Positions 25,098-36,691 of a stretch of 64,000 nt of DNA are shown here, one piece after another. The translations under genes and the position numbers were made by a program. Source of the stretch: Quillaja saponaria (lineage: Eukaryota > Streptophyta > Magnoliopsida > Fabales > Quillajaceae). Each line of letters opens with the position of its first letter. The first letter of the stretch is position 1. The notes beneath the pieces were generated by a model. It saw nothing but the letters and a program-made list of their open reading frames with translations, was not told the origin of the DNA and did not search any database. The stretch is from contig CM055609.1 in NCBI GenBank assembly GCA_029379385.1, positions 7,316,001 to 7,380,000 on the forward strand, read 5' to 3'.

Positions 25098-26921
25098 ATC
25101 TGCCTAGGATTTGACTTTAAGGGCAATGCATATTTTCCAGGTTATTACTGTTTGTAGGTTTTGTTGTGTTAATGTTCAGAATGTAATACTACTGTGTGTA
25201 TCAGTACTTAGCCATCTCCAGTTCCTTACATTTGAATACTGAAATTCTTATGCATCCAAGGCACCTCTGTGTATCCATATAATCCAGAAAAAGAAAAAAG
25301 AGAGAAAGATGATGGTACGTGTGCACGTGCTATTATTGTGCTATCACTCGTGTGTTATTCAATTAGTGTTTACAATAGGAATGAGAATTTGGTCCGTTGA
25401 GTAGGTTAGATTGCATCGAATCTTTGCAATAACAGTAATAGTCCAGAAGCTCAGTGATATAATACAAAGCCAGGTTAGGAGGATGACAAACACAGATCAA
25501 CATGTAGGTGGTGCTTTTGTTGTTTTGGTTTATACAAAGGTTTACTGATTTTTCACTTTCCAATTTCTTTTGTAAACAAATTAAGAAAAGTACAGCTTAG
25601 CAGAAGTTTCTTCCTAGCCAACACCCATGTCTGTCATGCAAAATCATTCTCAATGCCCATCATTTTATTGTCATTTCTTTTGAATCAAAACATATGGAAG
25701 ATTCTTCAAAGGTCTCTTTTCTATTTCTTTTTATCTAATTTTCTTTAGAAGTGGTCTTGGACAATGACAAATTGAATCAGCTATGCAATTCAGGTTCTGA
25801 GTATATCCTATAGCTATTTATTTAATGTTTTTTTTTTTTTTTCCTTAGGTCACAAGCTATCTATGATTTGGCATATTATACCAGTTACCAACCATCTGCC
25901 AAATCTTCAAAATGGCTGACACAAACCAACATTAGCCATCTGCTTCCATCTAAATGGCATTTGATCCTTAGTCCTCCATTATGCAATTTGTTAGGCACAC
26001 AAACAGAGCTAAAATTCTTTAAATTAATTTCTGAATATAAAGCTATTTACTGTACCATATATGGTGGCTTAGCTTTTTTGAATACTTGGATACTTACAAT
26101 TAATACTAGCATTATACTAATATATTGCTGTTTACTTGGCCTGCTACCTTCAATATTTCTTCTGCTTAACCAAATCTGGTTTGTGTTGCTGCTACAGCAG
26201 TATCACAATATTATGTTGAAAAATGCTAATTGAGGTCCAATTGTGCATGTATTTTCTAGTTGGGGAGGTAATTAGGGAGTATGAGGTACAAGATTGGGCC
26301 TCGGATATTAATTGTAGGTTATTTAAGTATATGGCCTAGTTACATATTTCATTACTTTACATTGCTTACTTGAAAAGCTTTGAGAATTCAGACCTGTCAA
26401 GGTTGTGGCATGCAACATGAAGTACTGCTCTGCTTGTGTTCTGTATCCTGACGAGCAAGATGTTTAAATTTTAAGCCATATTCATGAGATACACAGATAA
26501 AGATGGGTCAGAAAATAATCAACAAAAGCTTAAGAAGACCAACTACAAATATTTGGGTTGGGTTGTCCGAGAACATTACATGTTCTATATTGAACATTAA
26601 CTAGTCAAGCACAGGACAGATTGTTTTAAATCTATATCTGGTTCAAGATTTGAGTATGTGGGCCCTCGCATTCAGGCAAATCATCATAAGGAGGGGTGAA
26701 ATTTCATCCAATAGTGAAAGAGAACATTCATATTTCAATATATAGGAAGGAGAAACAAGAGGAGAGATTCATATAAGCAATCTTCAGGTGCTAAACATTA
26801 TAACCACCTTCATCTATTGTCAACCTGCCTTACAAGAAGAAGACACCCTTTAGCTTATAATTACTAGTGGTAAACATTTGTAATGTTGCAGTATATGTTG
26901 ATGTATTTTCACTCTGGGGAG
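25098..26921. other. Intergenic sequence
   Basis: This is the 3' flank of copy 2 and unique-looking sequence. A 121-codon frame at 25868-26233 is hydrophobic and composition-driven, with no family resemblance. A T run lies near 25827-25842. I see no exon on the minus strand that would continue the alpha-galactosidase gene. Confidence 0.55.
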
Positions 26922-27530
26922 GATAAAGAGACAAACCCTTCTTCGACTTATTCGAAAGAATATTTTGTTCTAGTTTGACAAGCAAGAATCATAAATGCAA
27001 TTCTCACATGAAAATAAATAATAAGGGGATTTAAGGATGCATACCGATATTTAAATATTTGTAGCCAAGTGCTGCCAAGCCAGTTGAAACTGGATAATCT
27101 GCTGTTTTAGGGAATAAAAAGTAATAAATACAAAACGTTGACAACAATTACAATATTAGTGACATAACATTAATAATGATAGCAACAACAATAATTATAA
27201 TAATATAGTAGTGGTGGTGCAACAAAGATTTCATGACAAGACTCGAGTTTTTGACTAGGGATCTTAATGACCAATACAAGTTAAGATGCATGTCATATGC
27301 TTGGAGTATGGAGCTACCTAACAAAATATTAGTTGTTTCCTATAACATAAAGACCTTGTTGCTATGATATTTAGCTAAATAGAAAAAAAAAATTATAATA
27401 GATTTAATTGGACTGCCTTCAGAGTGCCTACATTACAATATTTTTGGCAATCTCCTATTCTTAAGTTTGTAATTGTGTCTAAAGAAAATGGCTGTTGACA
27501 GACCTCCATTGTCTATTCTTTTCTCTCAAC
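26922..27530 (-). repeat. Segment duplicated at 61978-62568 (source copy)
   Basis: The two copies share long near-identical runs such as gtagccaagtgctgccaagc, gcatgtcatatgctt and tgacagacctccattgtcta. This copy lies in its native context, between alpha-galactosidase exons, so it is the likely source. It contains exon 3 of that gene. Confidence 0.8.
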
Positions 27531-28283
27531 TTGGACTAATTCATATGCAAGGAACCTAATGACGAAACTCCCTATGTTGTTTTTGGTTAAGTAAAAGAAG
27601 TTACAGGTCATCGAGAAAATCTACTAAGGTATTATCAAATTCATTCAACTAAACTTCAAGTTACATTTAATAAGAAAACATATATAAACTAATGATAGTG
27701 AACTAGTGAAGCAATTCCTCAAACAAGGAGTTTCGCCTTAAAGAAGCAAGGTCAACATAAAAAAGTGGAAAGGGTCTATGTTTTTTCTACCATGAAAGGA
27801 AGATAAATATCAACAAGGGACGGAGAGGATAAAAGCATGCATTTCTAATGAAACAAGAGTAAATTAAAGTGCCAATAGAATTATTGTTGTGATTAAATTA
27901 ATTTAGTAAATAAACACATTCCTAAGAATTATGAGAACTGTGGAAAGAGACAGAAAGGAAAAAGTGAAAAAATACCACCAGGTCTTCACTGTCCATTCAT
28001 CTATATTGCATTGAAAATGATTCCAGCTGTTCCATCTACAAAACAAGTTATAAAAATCAAACAAACCAATCTCTGTCAAACTTTGACACAAGCACCTTCA
28101 AAGCAAGAAAATTGTGAGCTTTTAATTGTACCCCATTAGAGGTGTAATACCAACACCATTGGCAAGGAGAAACTGAGTGTAATCCTGGTGGGTATGGCTA
28201 CTGAGGTTCAAAGCAAAAATGACTTTGCTAATGCACAAAACAACCAAAATTAAAACCAATACAGAACTACCCATCCACCTCAT
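27045..28283 (-). pseudogene. Alpha-galactosidase (GH27), 5' three exons only
   Basis: Exon 1 (28283-28132) encodes a probable signal peptide (MRWMGSSVLVLILVVLCI) and a segment ending NGVGITPLMG. Exon 2 (28035-about 27979) encodes WNSWNHFQCNIDEWTVKT, the classic GH27 N-terminal motif. Exon 3 (27101-27045) encodes DYPVSTGLAALGYKYLNI and ends at a gtatgc donor. GH27 enzymes remove terminal alpha-galactose from galactolipids and oligosaccharides, in plants often in the cell wall or vacuole. The exon 2 to 3 junction does not keep the frame (phase 2 into an exon needing phase 1), consistent with a one-base gain or two-base loss. The catalytic aspartates and all later exons (the DDCW region onward) are missing upstream to 25.1 kb. 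It is a truncated fragment. Confidence 0.8.
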
Positions 28284-28603
28284 TGATGGTTTTTGAACTT
28301 CTTCAAATAGCCAAATGAAGTGAAGCATCATATGAACATAAAATTGGGAGCTGCAAAGATAGCAAGGGGGGAGAGGAGTAGGACCCCAGTTCCTAAAACA
28401 AACATGGGGTTGGTTGAGTGTCGGTGGGGAAACACAACCATCTTCAAAATCAATGTTTGCTTTCGAAGCTTTTATTGTGCAGATATGGTGGGGACTCTTC
28501 CCCTTGTTTTTTATAGCACAGGAATTCGAAACAGAACAAAAACAATACCTTTCTCGGAGGCAGACTGGCAGCGAGAGCTGGTGTGGTGAATTTAGACTAG
28601 GGG

Positions 28604-28888
28604 GTAGGGGTGGCAACGATTGTAATCAGAAAGAGCTGAACCCACCCACCTACTTAGTAACTTCTTGCCCACCAAACCAAATTATAATTTAAATTAAATT
28701 TTATATATAAATAAATTTATTAAATAATATTAAACGAACCAGCTCACGAATTTATGAGCCGAGCTTTGAAAAAATCGAGTTCAACTCATTTTACTAAACA
28801 AGCTCGAAAATAAAACTCAAGATTGGCCCATTTAGTAAAGAGTCAAGTTACCGATTAAGATCCATAACTTGGCCCATTACCAATCCTA
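28604..28888. mobile_element. hAT-like non-autonomous element, ~285 bp
   Basis: The left end taggggtggcaac is a typical plant hAT terminus. The right end attaccaatccta is its diverged inverse. Flanks actagggg and attagggg look like an 8-bp target duplication with one mismatch. The extra G next to the left end makes the boundary uncertain by one base. The interior is AT-rich and noncoding. It lies about 0.3 kb upstream of the alpha-galactosidase start. Confidence 0.55.
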
Positions 28889-31303
28889 ATTAGGGGTCTC
28901 ACCAATAACACCAAATTGTGGAACCCTGTATATTTATACTAGATAGATGCACCAATCAACATAAATTAAAACAGCATAATTTCTTTCGATTTATAAATAT
29001 TATAGAAGGTCCATCACAGTAGAAAAAATAGTAACCAAAACAATTATAAATAATAAAAATATAAGAAGTTTGAGATAGTTCATCTACTATTAGCATAAAA
29101 GAAAAAGAAAAAATTATGATGTTGAGTAGACCACTAAAAAGTGTTACTTCTTTTTCTAGATATATTTGGATAACTTTCTTAGTAAATAGTATATTCTAAT
29201 ATTAGCAATTAACACAAATACCTAGTAATAAAAAATTGTATACAATAGTTGTTTTATATATATATCATATCAATTTTTAATATTATTATTTATTTTAATG
29301 GTTAGTCGTGTTCAAATCAATTTATTAGTTGTATCAAAACCAATTTAGTTATGTATATACTAATTACTTTTCAAGTTTAGTTAAAAGTATGTTATCATTG
29401 ATGTCGAGACTAAAAAATTTATAAAAAAATTATGTATTAATTTCATAATCTTCAAGAAAATTCAGATCTAAGAAATTAAGGAAGGTAGACCATCAAGTCA
29501 ACTCTTATCATTAACTGTCTTACCAAGAAGAATTATTAGACATTCTCTATTAATTAATGACTGAGAGGTACACCAAAGGAGAAGTATGACAATTATTTAG
29601 TACCACGGTTGGTATTAATTAATACCCTCATGTAACATATATAGTAGCATTCCATTTTATTTTATAACATGATACCTCCCTCTAAGAACATATTGGACAT
29701 CCATAATACTTACTGCCTCCAAATTGAAGATGTTAAAAAGCAGGGAAAATGACATACATGGTAACAAGAGGCTCAAAATAAATATCATGTTCTTTATCTA
29801 TAGATATAATATAATGTATTGTATTGTGTGTCTAACAGGACATGTGATTGACCATATATATATATATATGTCTATGTTCTTTTAAGTCTGATTTTCTTAA
29901 AGGAATATGTAGGCAGGCTTAAACCAAGTAGGTATTTTTTAACTTCTTGCAATATAAGAAAAACACAAGTTCGTGAGAAATAAGAGGTAAGAGACAAGAA
30001 AGGTCCAAGAAAAAAAAATTAAGGGATATTGATCATGTATGTCTATATTTATTAATTCAAATCACATAACAATCCACTAATTAACTTTCCCAGCATAGGT
30101 CCTTGGGTTAGTGGAATATGGTGGTGGGGCGCGTATATGTATAAACTCAATATTATTCTAGCCGCGTAATATTGGTGGTGGACTCAGGACAGGTGGTGGG
30201 TGATATGTATAAATTATATATAAACTTTACATGCTATTCAAAATATTATATGGTTGTTGAATATTTCATGACTTTGATTTGCTTCATACTCTCTGTCTCT
30301 CTCTCTCTCACTTTACATTTCTTTTTGTTTTACTTTGAATTTTTCTTCAAATGGAAGTACTATATATATATTCGTTTTTCTTCTCTTTTGAGAAAGTTAG
30401 GAGCTAGTCCATGTCAATTATAAATACAATAGACATATATATTATAATTACTGAGTTTTAGGATTTTTTTTTTTTTTTTTCAAACTCGTACGATGTTCAA
30501 TTGTTTAAGAGTTATATAATACGAGATATTTCTCTTTCTTGCCAAAAATATCCTATAACAAATGAAAACAAAATTTAATTTCAGATTTTTTTGAAAGACA
30601 GTCAAAAAAGATTTGCGTTGATTAATTAATTCTTTTATAAATGTAAATGGACTATCAAACAATCTCTTCTTCCTTTTTTTCTAATGATTTAAAATCACTT
30701 TTTTATTTCCTTTCTATCATACTATTGGGTCAAGACAATTTGAAAAAATTAAAAAGAAATGATCATGATTTGAATGGCAACCGTTCTCTAAAAATACTCG
30801 TTTTGTGGATGGTCTTGGCTAGCCTAGCATGAAATTAGCTAAACATACAATATAATTCAGGCAAACTCTGAGAAATTTCTATTTGGTTTCCATTAATATG
30901 CTATGCTATATCACTACAATTTCACTCCTATATATTGTTATTAACCCCAACATTTTCTCTTAAAATTCTTAGAGATGGTACAAGAAGTTTCACTTCATTG
31001 AAGCTTGAATTTGTTACAGAATTTCATCCCCATTTAATTGTACAACAAATTGATACAAAAACTAAAATGTGGGGGAAAAAGAAATAATTCTACAATGAAT
31101 ACATTAATTGAAGCCTAAACCAATATTTATTGAAGCTTTGGCCAAATGAATAAACCAATGTGTGTGTGTATATGTTAGCAATTATGTATACATAGTGATC
31201 TCTTTGTTTAGATCCCATATACAAAAAAAGAAATTAAATAAACGAAGAATTCTGTATATTTGAAGCAGCACTTCAAGATTTCTGCAGATATTGATTATCT
31301 TCT
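28889..31303. other. Intergenic sequence
   Basis: AT-rich sequence between the alpha-galactosidase fragment and the TIR gene. It has AT microsatellites near 29255 and 29856 and a T run at 30463-30480. No gene is supported. The frame at 30172-30423 is low-complexity. Confidence 0.55.
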
Positions 31304-32035
31304 CTATAGTTTCTTCCTTTGCCTTCGCTCTTCTTCTTCCTCAATCAAATTCATTATCACTGCATCCGTAGCATTCCTTAACAGCTCGGACCAGTCCCTG
31401 AAAAACTCATCAAAACTCATATCAACAGATCGAACAAAATACTCTGTGCACGTGAACTCAGCTCTTCCAAGTAGGAAATGGGTACAAATACGACTATTTT
31501 TTCTTTGTGCACGCATCATTATTATACAAAAAAAAAAAAAATTCATATTAATAACAAAGAGAAAAGAATTAAGGAGACAAACATACCCACTTAAGGAATC
31601 GAATGTAAGTCCTACAGTGTACTTAGCTTCCTCAAGTGCCAACCTAAACCTTCGAAGCTCTTTTTCCGGGCAAGTTCCGTTGTCCCTAACCCGAAGTTCA
31701 GATGGCTTGACATCGTAGAAAATGGGTATAACCCTTTTCTTTGATTCCATAAGAAGAGCAAGTTCATGGAGACAGAAATCGGAATCGCAATAACGAGGTG
31801 AGAAGACAGCAACACCAACCTTACAACCTTTTATGGCTCTATCAATATGGTCGAATAACCTGTCTCCTGGTTTCATGTTCATGCTATCCAAAAATGGCCT
31901 CACTCTCAGCCTTGCTAGGTTGTCGTAGAGCAAACCGGCCACCGTTCGTTTAGTGTCAATTCCACGGTGGTTTATGAACACGTCACATGTCGGCCGGACA
32001 ATTTTACGACATAATTTGGCTGGCAAACTCTGCAT
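31304..32035 (-). CDS. TIR-domain-only protein
   Basis: Exon 1 is 32035-31587 and exon 2 is 31397-31304, joined by a GT..AG intron, giving 180 residues. The whole protein is a plant TIR domain. It has a CDVFINHRGIDTKRT start (SFRGEDTR-like, residues 17-31), a BB-loop region around residues 45-60, and FSPRYCDSDFCLHEL (residues 78-92) holding the conserved glutamate (E91) that is catalytic in TIR NADases. No NB-ARC or LRR follows. Exon 2 is a short acidic and basic tail (DWSELLRNATDAVI, then a run of Glu and Arg/Lys). TIR-only proteins of plants (RBA1-like) hydrolyse NAD+ or act as immune adaptors. NADase activity here is inferred from E91, not shown. Reading through the intron is also open, so a longer 243-residue form would result from intron retention. 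Confidence 0.85.
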   Translation of the reverse strand: MQSLPAKLCRKIVRPTCDVFINHRGIDTKRTVAGLLYDNLARLRVRPFLDSMNMKPGDRLFDHIDRAIKGCKVGVAVFSPRYCDSDFCLHELALLMESKKRVIPIFYDVKPSELRVRDNGTCPEKELRRFRLALEEAKYTVGLTFDSLSGYVCLLNSFLFVINMNFFFFCIIMMRAQRKNSRICTHFLLGRAEFTCTEYFVRSVDMSFDEFFRDWSELLRNATDAVIMNLIEEEEERRQRKKL

Positions 32036-32104
32036 GGCTTCTCCAACAAGTTATTGGTATTTTTGTTCTTGATGAGCAGATAGAGACACAAAAGTTGAAG
32101 GCTA

Positions 32105-32112
32105 TATTTATA
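32105..32112 (-). promoter_or_regulatory. TATA box of the TIR gene
   Basis: TATAAATA on the minus strand, 70 bases upstream of the ATG at 32035. Spacing fits a leader of about 40 bases. Confidence 0.55.
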
Positions 32113-35100
32113 GTGTACATGTTAAATACAGATTTGAATGAAAGACCAAATTTAGAATTGTGGTTTGAAATTCAATGAAAATTCATAAGTTGAAAGTTGG
32201 ACCCAAAGGTATTTGATTGGACAAAGAGTAAATAACAAAAGGGATAGATGTGTATGAATGTTTTGACTGTTTGGGTTTAATGTTGGAACTGTTGAACCTT
32301 CAAACACGTTCTCAAAACCTGTACAAATATTTTTTTGTTAAAAACATTCTCAATTATTTTGAATTTTCCATACCATTTTATGGGAAACTACCAAACTGAT
32401 TTTATTTTTTTTAAATTACTATATACATTTACCTCATTAAAATTTCTGTGATGAATTCATTATATTAATTCTTTTTTCAATATTTTCGGAGAATATTAAA
32501 GGATTAAAAAAGCATGAATGTAATTGTTTGAGAAGGGTGATCTTACTTGTCGTTAATTAAAATGTTATGAACTTTCCTGTTTATATGTACTTTGAAAAGG
32601 TCTGAAATGAGAAATGAACGCCTAATTTCTGATAAGCTTATTTATTGTTTTAGCCCCTGAAGATTATGTTATTTTCGACTTCAGTCCTTGAAGTATTATT
32701 TTTTCTAATGGAGTTTTTCAAGATTCATTTTTTTCTATTTTGGTCCTCCAAGATTTATTTTCCTTAGATTGAGTTATCAATCAACCCCCACCTTTGTGTT
32801 AATTCTCAGGTATCAACGGTTTAATTATAGTTGAATTGATAATATCTTAAATATATTATATTTATAATATTTAAGTTTTGAAAATTTTATAATAAAAAAA
32901 TTAATATATTTGAGTGGAAAATGAAATAAAGTCAAACATTATATCTTTTTAATAAATGAAATAATAATATTTTCTATTCTTTTAATTTTTTTTTTTTTTG
33001 TACAAAAAAGAAGAAAAAGGAAAGACATTTTGGTGACAAAAGAGAGTTAATCGTAGAAAGATAAAGGGATTGGAACAATTTGAAAATTTTCTATTCTAGT
33101 TCATTGTTCAGTTATTTGTCTTATCAAGTGACATTCAGTAATCAGTTGATTAGGCCAAATAAATAAATATATTTTTATCCGAATTTTTTTTAGGTAGAAT
33201 TATCTTATTTTTTATCGGTTTACGAAACACATCCTAAATATATATTAATAAACAAAACCCACTTCCTATCCAATTAAAAATCAAAAAGGCCAAGTGTGGG
33301 GGGGTGCCCAACAAAATTTCTATTAAAAAAATATAAATTGTGTGAAGTAATTACTTTTGTTTTATCAAAAGAAAAAAGTACCGAAGCATGAAGTCTTGAT
33401 CCGGTTAAGCAGTACTGGGGTAGAATTTGTTTTGTCTTAGAATAGGTGACTTAATTTATGATGAAAATTGAAAATACCAAGGAAAATTCATTTTCATTAC
33501 TGTCCTGCTTGTGGCAGACAATTTAATTGGTAATTTTCTAGGTTTTTGAGCTTGATAGCCAAGTTTCTAACGAGGAAAAACTATTGCAAATTTCATTAAT
33601 TATATTTAGGTATTGCAAGTTTTTATTTCATTAATATTTAGTCATTTTCATTGGAAATTAGTAATTGAAAGCAATTCTATTGAAAACAACACGTTTGGAA
33701 TCATAATTTATGACATTGATTAGTAATTGTCGTTTTTCCATTAGACAAATAATTGCTTTTTGTTTTGTTTCTGACAATCAAATTATTTGTCTAATATTGT
33801 TGGGACACTTCCTATATAAAGAGGGTAAAAACACAATAAATGAAATTCTCGTCTCATATAATAAGAGAAAGCCTTCCTTTAATCTTGACTATATAATTTA
33901 ATTTTGAAAATTGAAGAACTGTTATGAATAATTGTATATAATCCTTTGAAAGACAGTTGATAATCTAATTTTGAATGGTTGACTCGTTCAGACATTGTAC
34001 AAAAGATATTATTGCAAGAGAATATATATGACCCATTCATATAACACCCAATAATTAAAAATTAAAAATCTCAAAACCCGAGTTTCAATATTTGACGGTT
34101 CTTTCACTCTTTGTATACTGGGTAGACTCAGTCTAATCCAAATCCAGATTACTAACTTTGGGCCAACGCATCTACTTGGACTTATTTGAGCCCAAATCTG
34201 GAATCTAGTCAGTTTGGCCCAATGAAATTGGAATTTGGAAACGAATGTGCAAAGCACCATTCCATTTAACTAATTTCTCAAAATCTAAAAAAAAAAAAAA
34301 AAAAAAAATCGGGGTAGGAAACGGGAAAAATAAACCTCAAGGTGTCGCTGGACTACTAAAGGTTTTGGCCACAAAATCAACTCTAATTAGCATCGAATTC
34401 AACATTTCAAAAAATTCAAAAGAAAGTCTTAAATATTAAGATGAAATAAAACTTGAAGAATTGAAGGTCTTGTGTTTGAAAATTTGAAGTAGCAGGTGAT
34501 AAAAAAATTGAGATTCAAAGTTTAGGTAATACAGACTTACGTACAGACTGGAAATAAGTCATTTCTTATTATATAATCAAATTTTAATATACTTTCGGAA
34601 AATGATTTATAGTTAAAGTTTAGATATTTGTCTGTAAAAAGAAAAAGGGAAGAAAAGTCTTGGCCATTTCTTAGGATTTAAGTCCAATTCTATGATAAAA
34701 AATTTGGAATTCTTTTGACCAATGACTATGTCAATATTATGTTTACCATATTTTGAATTATGCAAACATGAACTCTATACACATGTTCTTTAATTTTTCC
34801 AAGAATTATATGAACTACAATCCTTTCAATGTGTTAGGAAAGGAAAATCACATCTCTAGAAACACGAAACCTTGTTAATTTAAATTAATTACCTAGGTCT
34901 TTGTTTTGTGGAAATACTTCAATTATGAATTATGGCTATACAAGTTAACCAATTGCTAGTTTAACTGTTAAAAAATATCGATTCAAACTCATTATAATTT
35001 TAATTAATCCAATAAGAATAAGATAAATAAGTGATCAAGAGTGTTCGTCATCATCCTCATAATTTAAGCTCAACACAAAATAAAAGAGGATAAACTTCTT

Positions 35101-36453
35101 TTTGGGTTAGAATTAATCTACATCTTTACCTTTATGATTAATCATTATTTGTACAATTTTATTTATTTGGAGAAGTTTCAATGAAAAATTCCTAAGAGCT
35201 ACAATTGGTGCATTCCTAAGAGCTATAAGTTCCAAACTTCAAAACTAATTTATGAGTAAAAACCCAAACTTATATATATGCTCGACACTTTAAAGGACTC
35301 ACGATCCATATTAAATTGACACAAAAGAAGCCCAAACCACTTTCAAGTTTCATATGGCTACCACATATGTCTTTGGTATAAATTTATTATTTTTTAAATA
35401 ATAATAATATAAGTTAAAGAAGCAACACTTGAATTTTATAAGTTATTTTTTAATAAATTTGACTAGTTTATTAATGAATTGTAAATTAAAATTCTAGTTC
35501 GACCCATTATTTACATAATGAACTCGAATCGAATTTTTAACAAAAAACGTCATGAAATATACGATTTTGTATCATTAATTAATATAAGTTTTTGATTATA
35601 CTCATTAATTTAAGAAAAAATCAATAAAAATAAAATTTAAGTTCACCTCTTAATAGTCACTTTCAACTTATGAAAGAGTTGAACTTAAAATTTTATTTTT
35701 TCAAAGAGTACTAGGGTGAAGAGTAAAACTTTGATAAATTTTATAATTTAAGCATATATAGTCAGTCTTTGACAAAATAAAAAAGGAATTAATTAATGTG
35801 AACAGAACTAACTACTGAACCAAATATATATGCAAGTGTTATATATAATATATTATGTATTATCCTTTGGATACCAGTGATACCAACTTAATAAATGCTT
35901 CATTAGAAAAATCAATTTAGCAGATATTTTTGGCTTCTTCCTTACAAAGGTTTCCTTGTCAATCGGACAACTCACTTTACCCCACATGCATCATGCATAT
36001 ATGCAATAAGCATCACAATCGCTTTCCTCTTCTTTTTCTTTTTCTTTCCAGCCAACCTGATAATATATATATATATTAGCTGTCAGATTTGTTGCCTTCA
36101 GATCTTACCTGGAAATTATATTCAAACAAAAAATAAAATAAAGCAGGTGGCTCTGATTGATTTTTATGAGTTTCATATAATTACTTTCTATTATTCTCAT
36201 CAAAATTATTTTCAATTTTTAATGTTTGAATTCTATACATGAGTTATGGCAATAATCAATATAAGGTTGACAAGATTCTAAGTTATGAGTTTTGCATAGT
36301 TTTATATTTAACTATATTATCAAAATTTGATCCAAATTTAATATAATTGTATAAATACATTAAAACATTATTAAATGGAATGTTATAGGACACACACAGA
36401 GAAGGTGCAAGATAACTCAGGGAGACATAGAGAAAAGCCTGCGTGTACTGCTT
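32113..36453. other. Intergenic sequence
   Basis: Long AT-rich stretch without a supported gene. It holds one MITE-like end (32632-32860), T runs near 32988, an A run near 34289-34310 and short AT repeats near 36066. Confidence 0.55.
32632..32860. mobile_element. Fragment of the GGCTTA-type MITE family
   Basis: aagcttatttattgttttag followed by cccctgaag and two further tcagtcc/ggtcc units resembles the left terminus of the element at 10847-11247. No matching right terminus is found, so this is a partial copy. Confidence 0.4.
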
Positions 36454-36461
36454 GTGGGCCC
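36454..36461 (+). promoter_or_regulatory. TCP-type site upstream of the CIP7-like gene
   Basis: GTGGGCCC fits the class I TCP consensus GTGGGNCC. It sits 230 bases upstream of the ATG at 36692, in the only GC-rich patch nearby (gggcccggcgccg). Function is inferred from the motif alone. Confidence 0.35.
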
Positions 36462-36691
36462 GGCGCCGTTGAAATTCTATAATGCCCAAAAAAATCTCTG
36501 CATGTGCAAAGCTTCATGGGTGCCTGCTGGCTTTCTCTTTCACCCCCATTATTTACTTACAATTAAGCTTAGACAATGTGATGGGCACGTTTACGAACAT
36601 GACATTGTACAACTTCCATACACAAAGCTCAAACTTTTCACTCTCTCACACATACTGAGAAGATTACCCACCTCTGACTCTTTGGGGAAGC

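Noticed and set aside
25868..26233. 121-codon hydrophobic frame that might be a membrane protein
   Set aside because: Composition follows AT-rich sequence, no motif is recognisable, and no promoter or splice context supports it.
28320..28692. Plus-strand frames of about 90 codons over the alpha-galactosidase leader
   Set aside because: No family resemblance. They overlap the promoter and leader of the minus-strand gene fragment and run into a transposon.
33360..33430. Sequence gttaagcagtactggggtag that resembles part of 5S rRNA
   Set aside because: Only a short stretch agrees. The rest of the 5S sequence and its internal promoter are absent.
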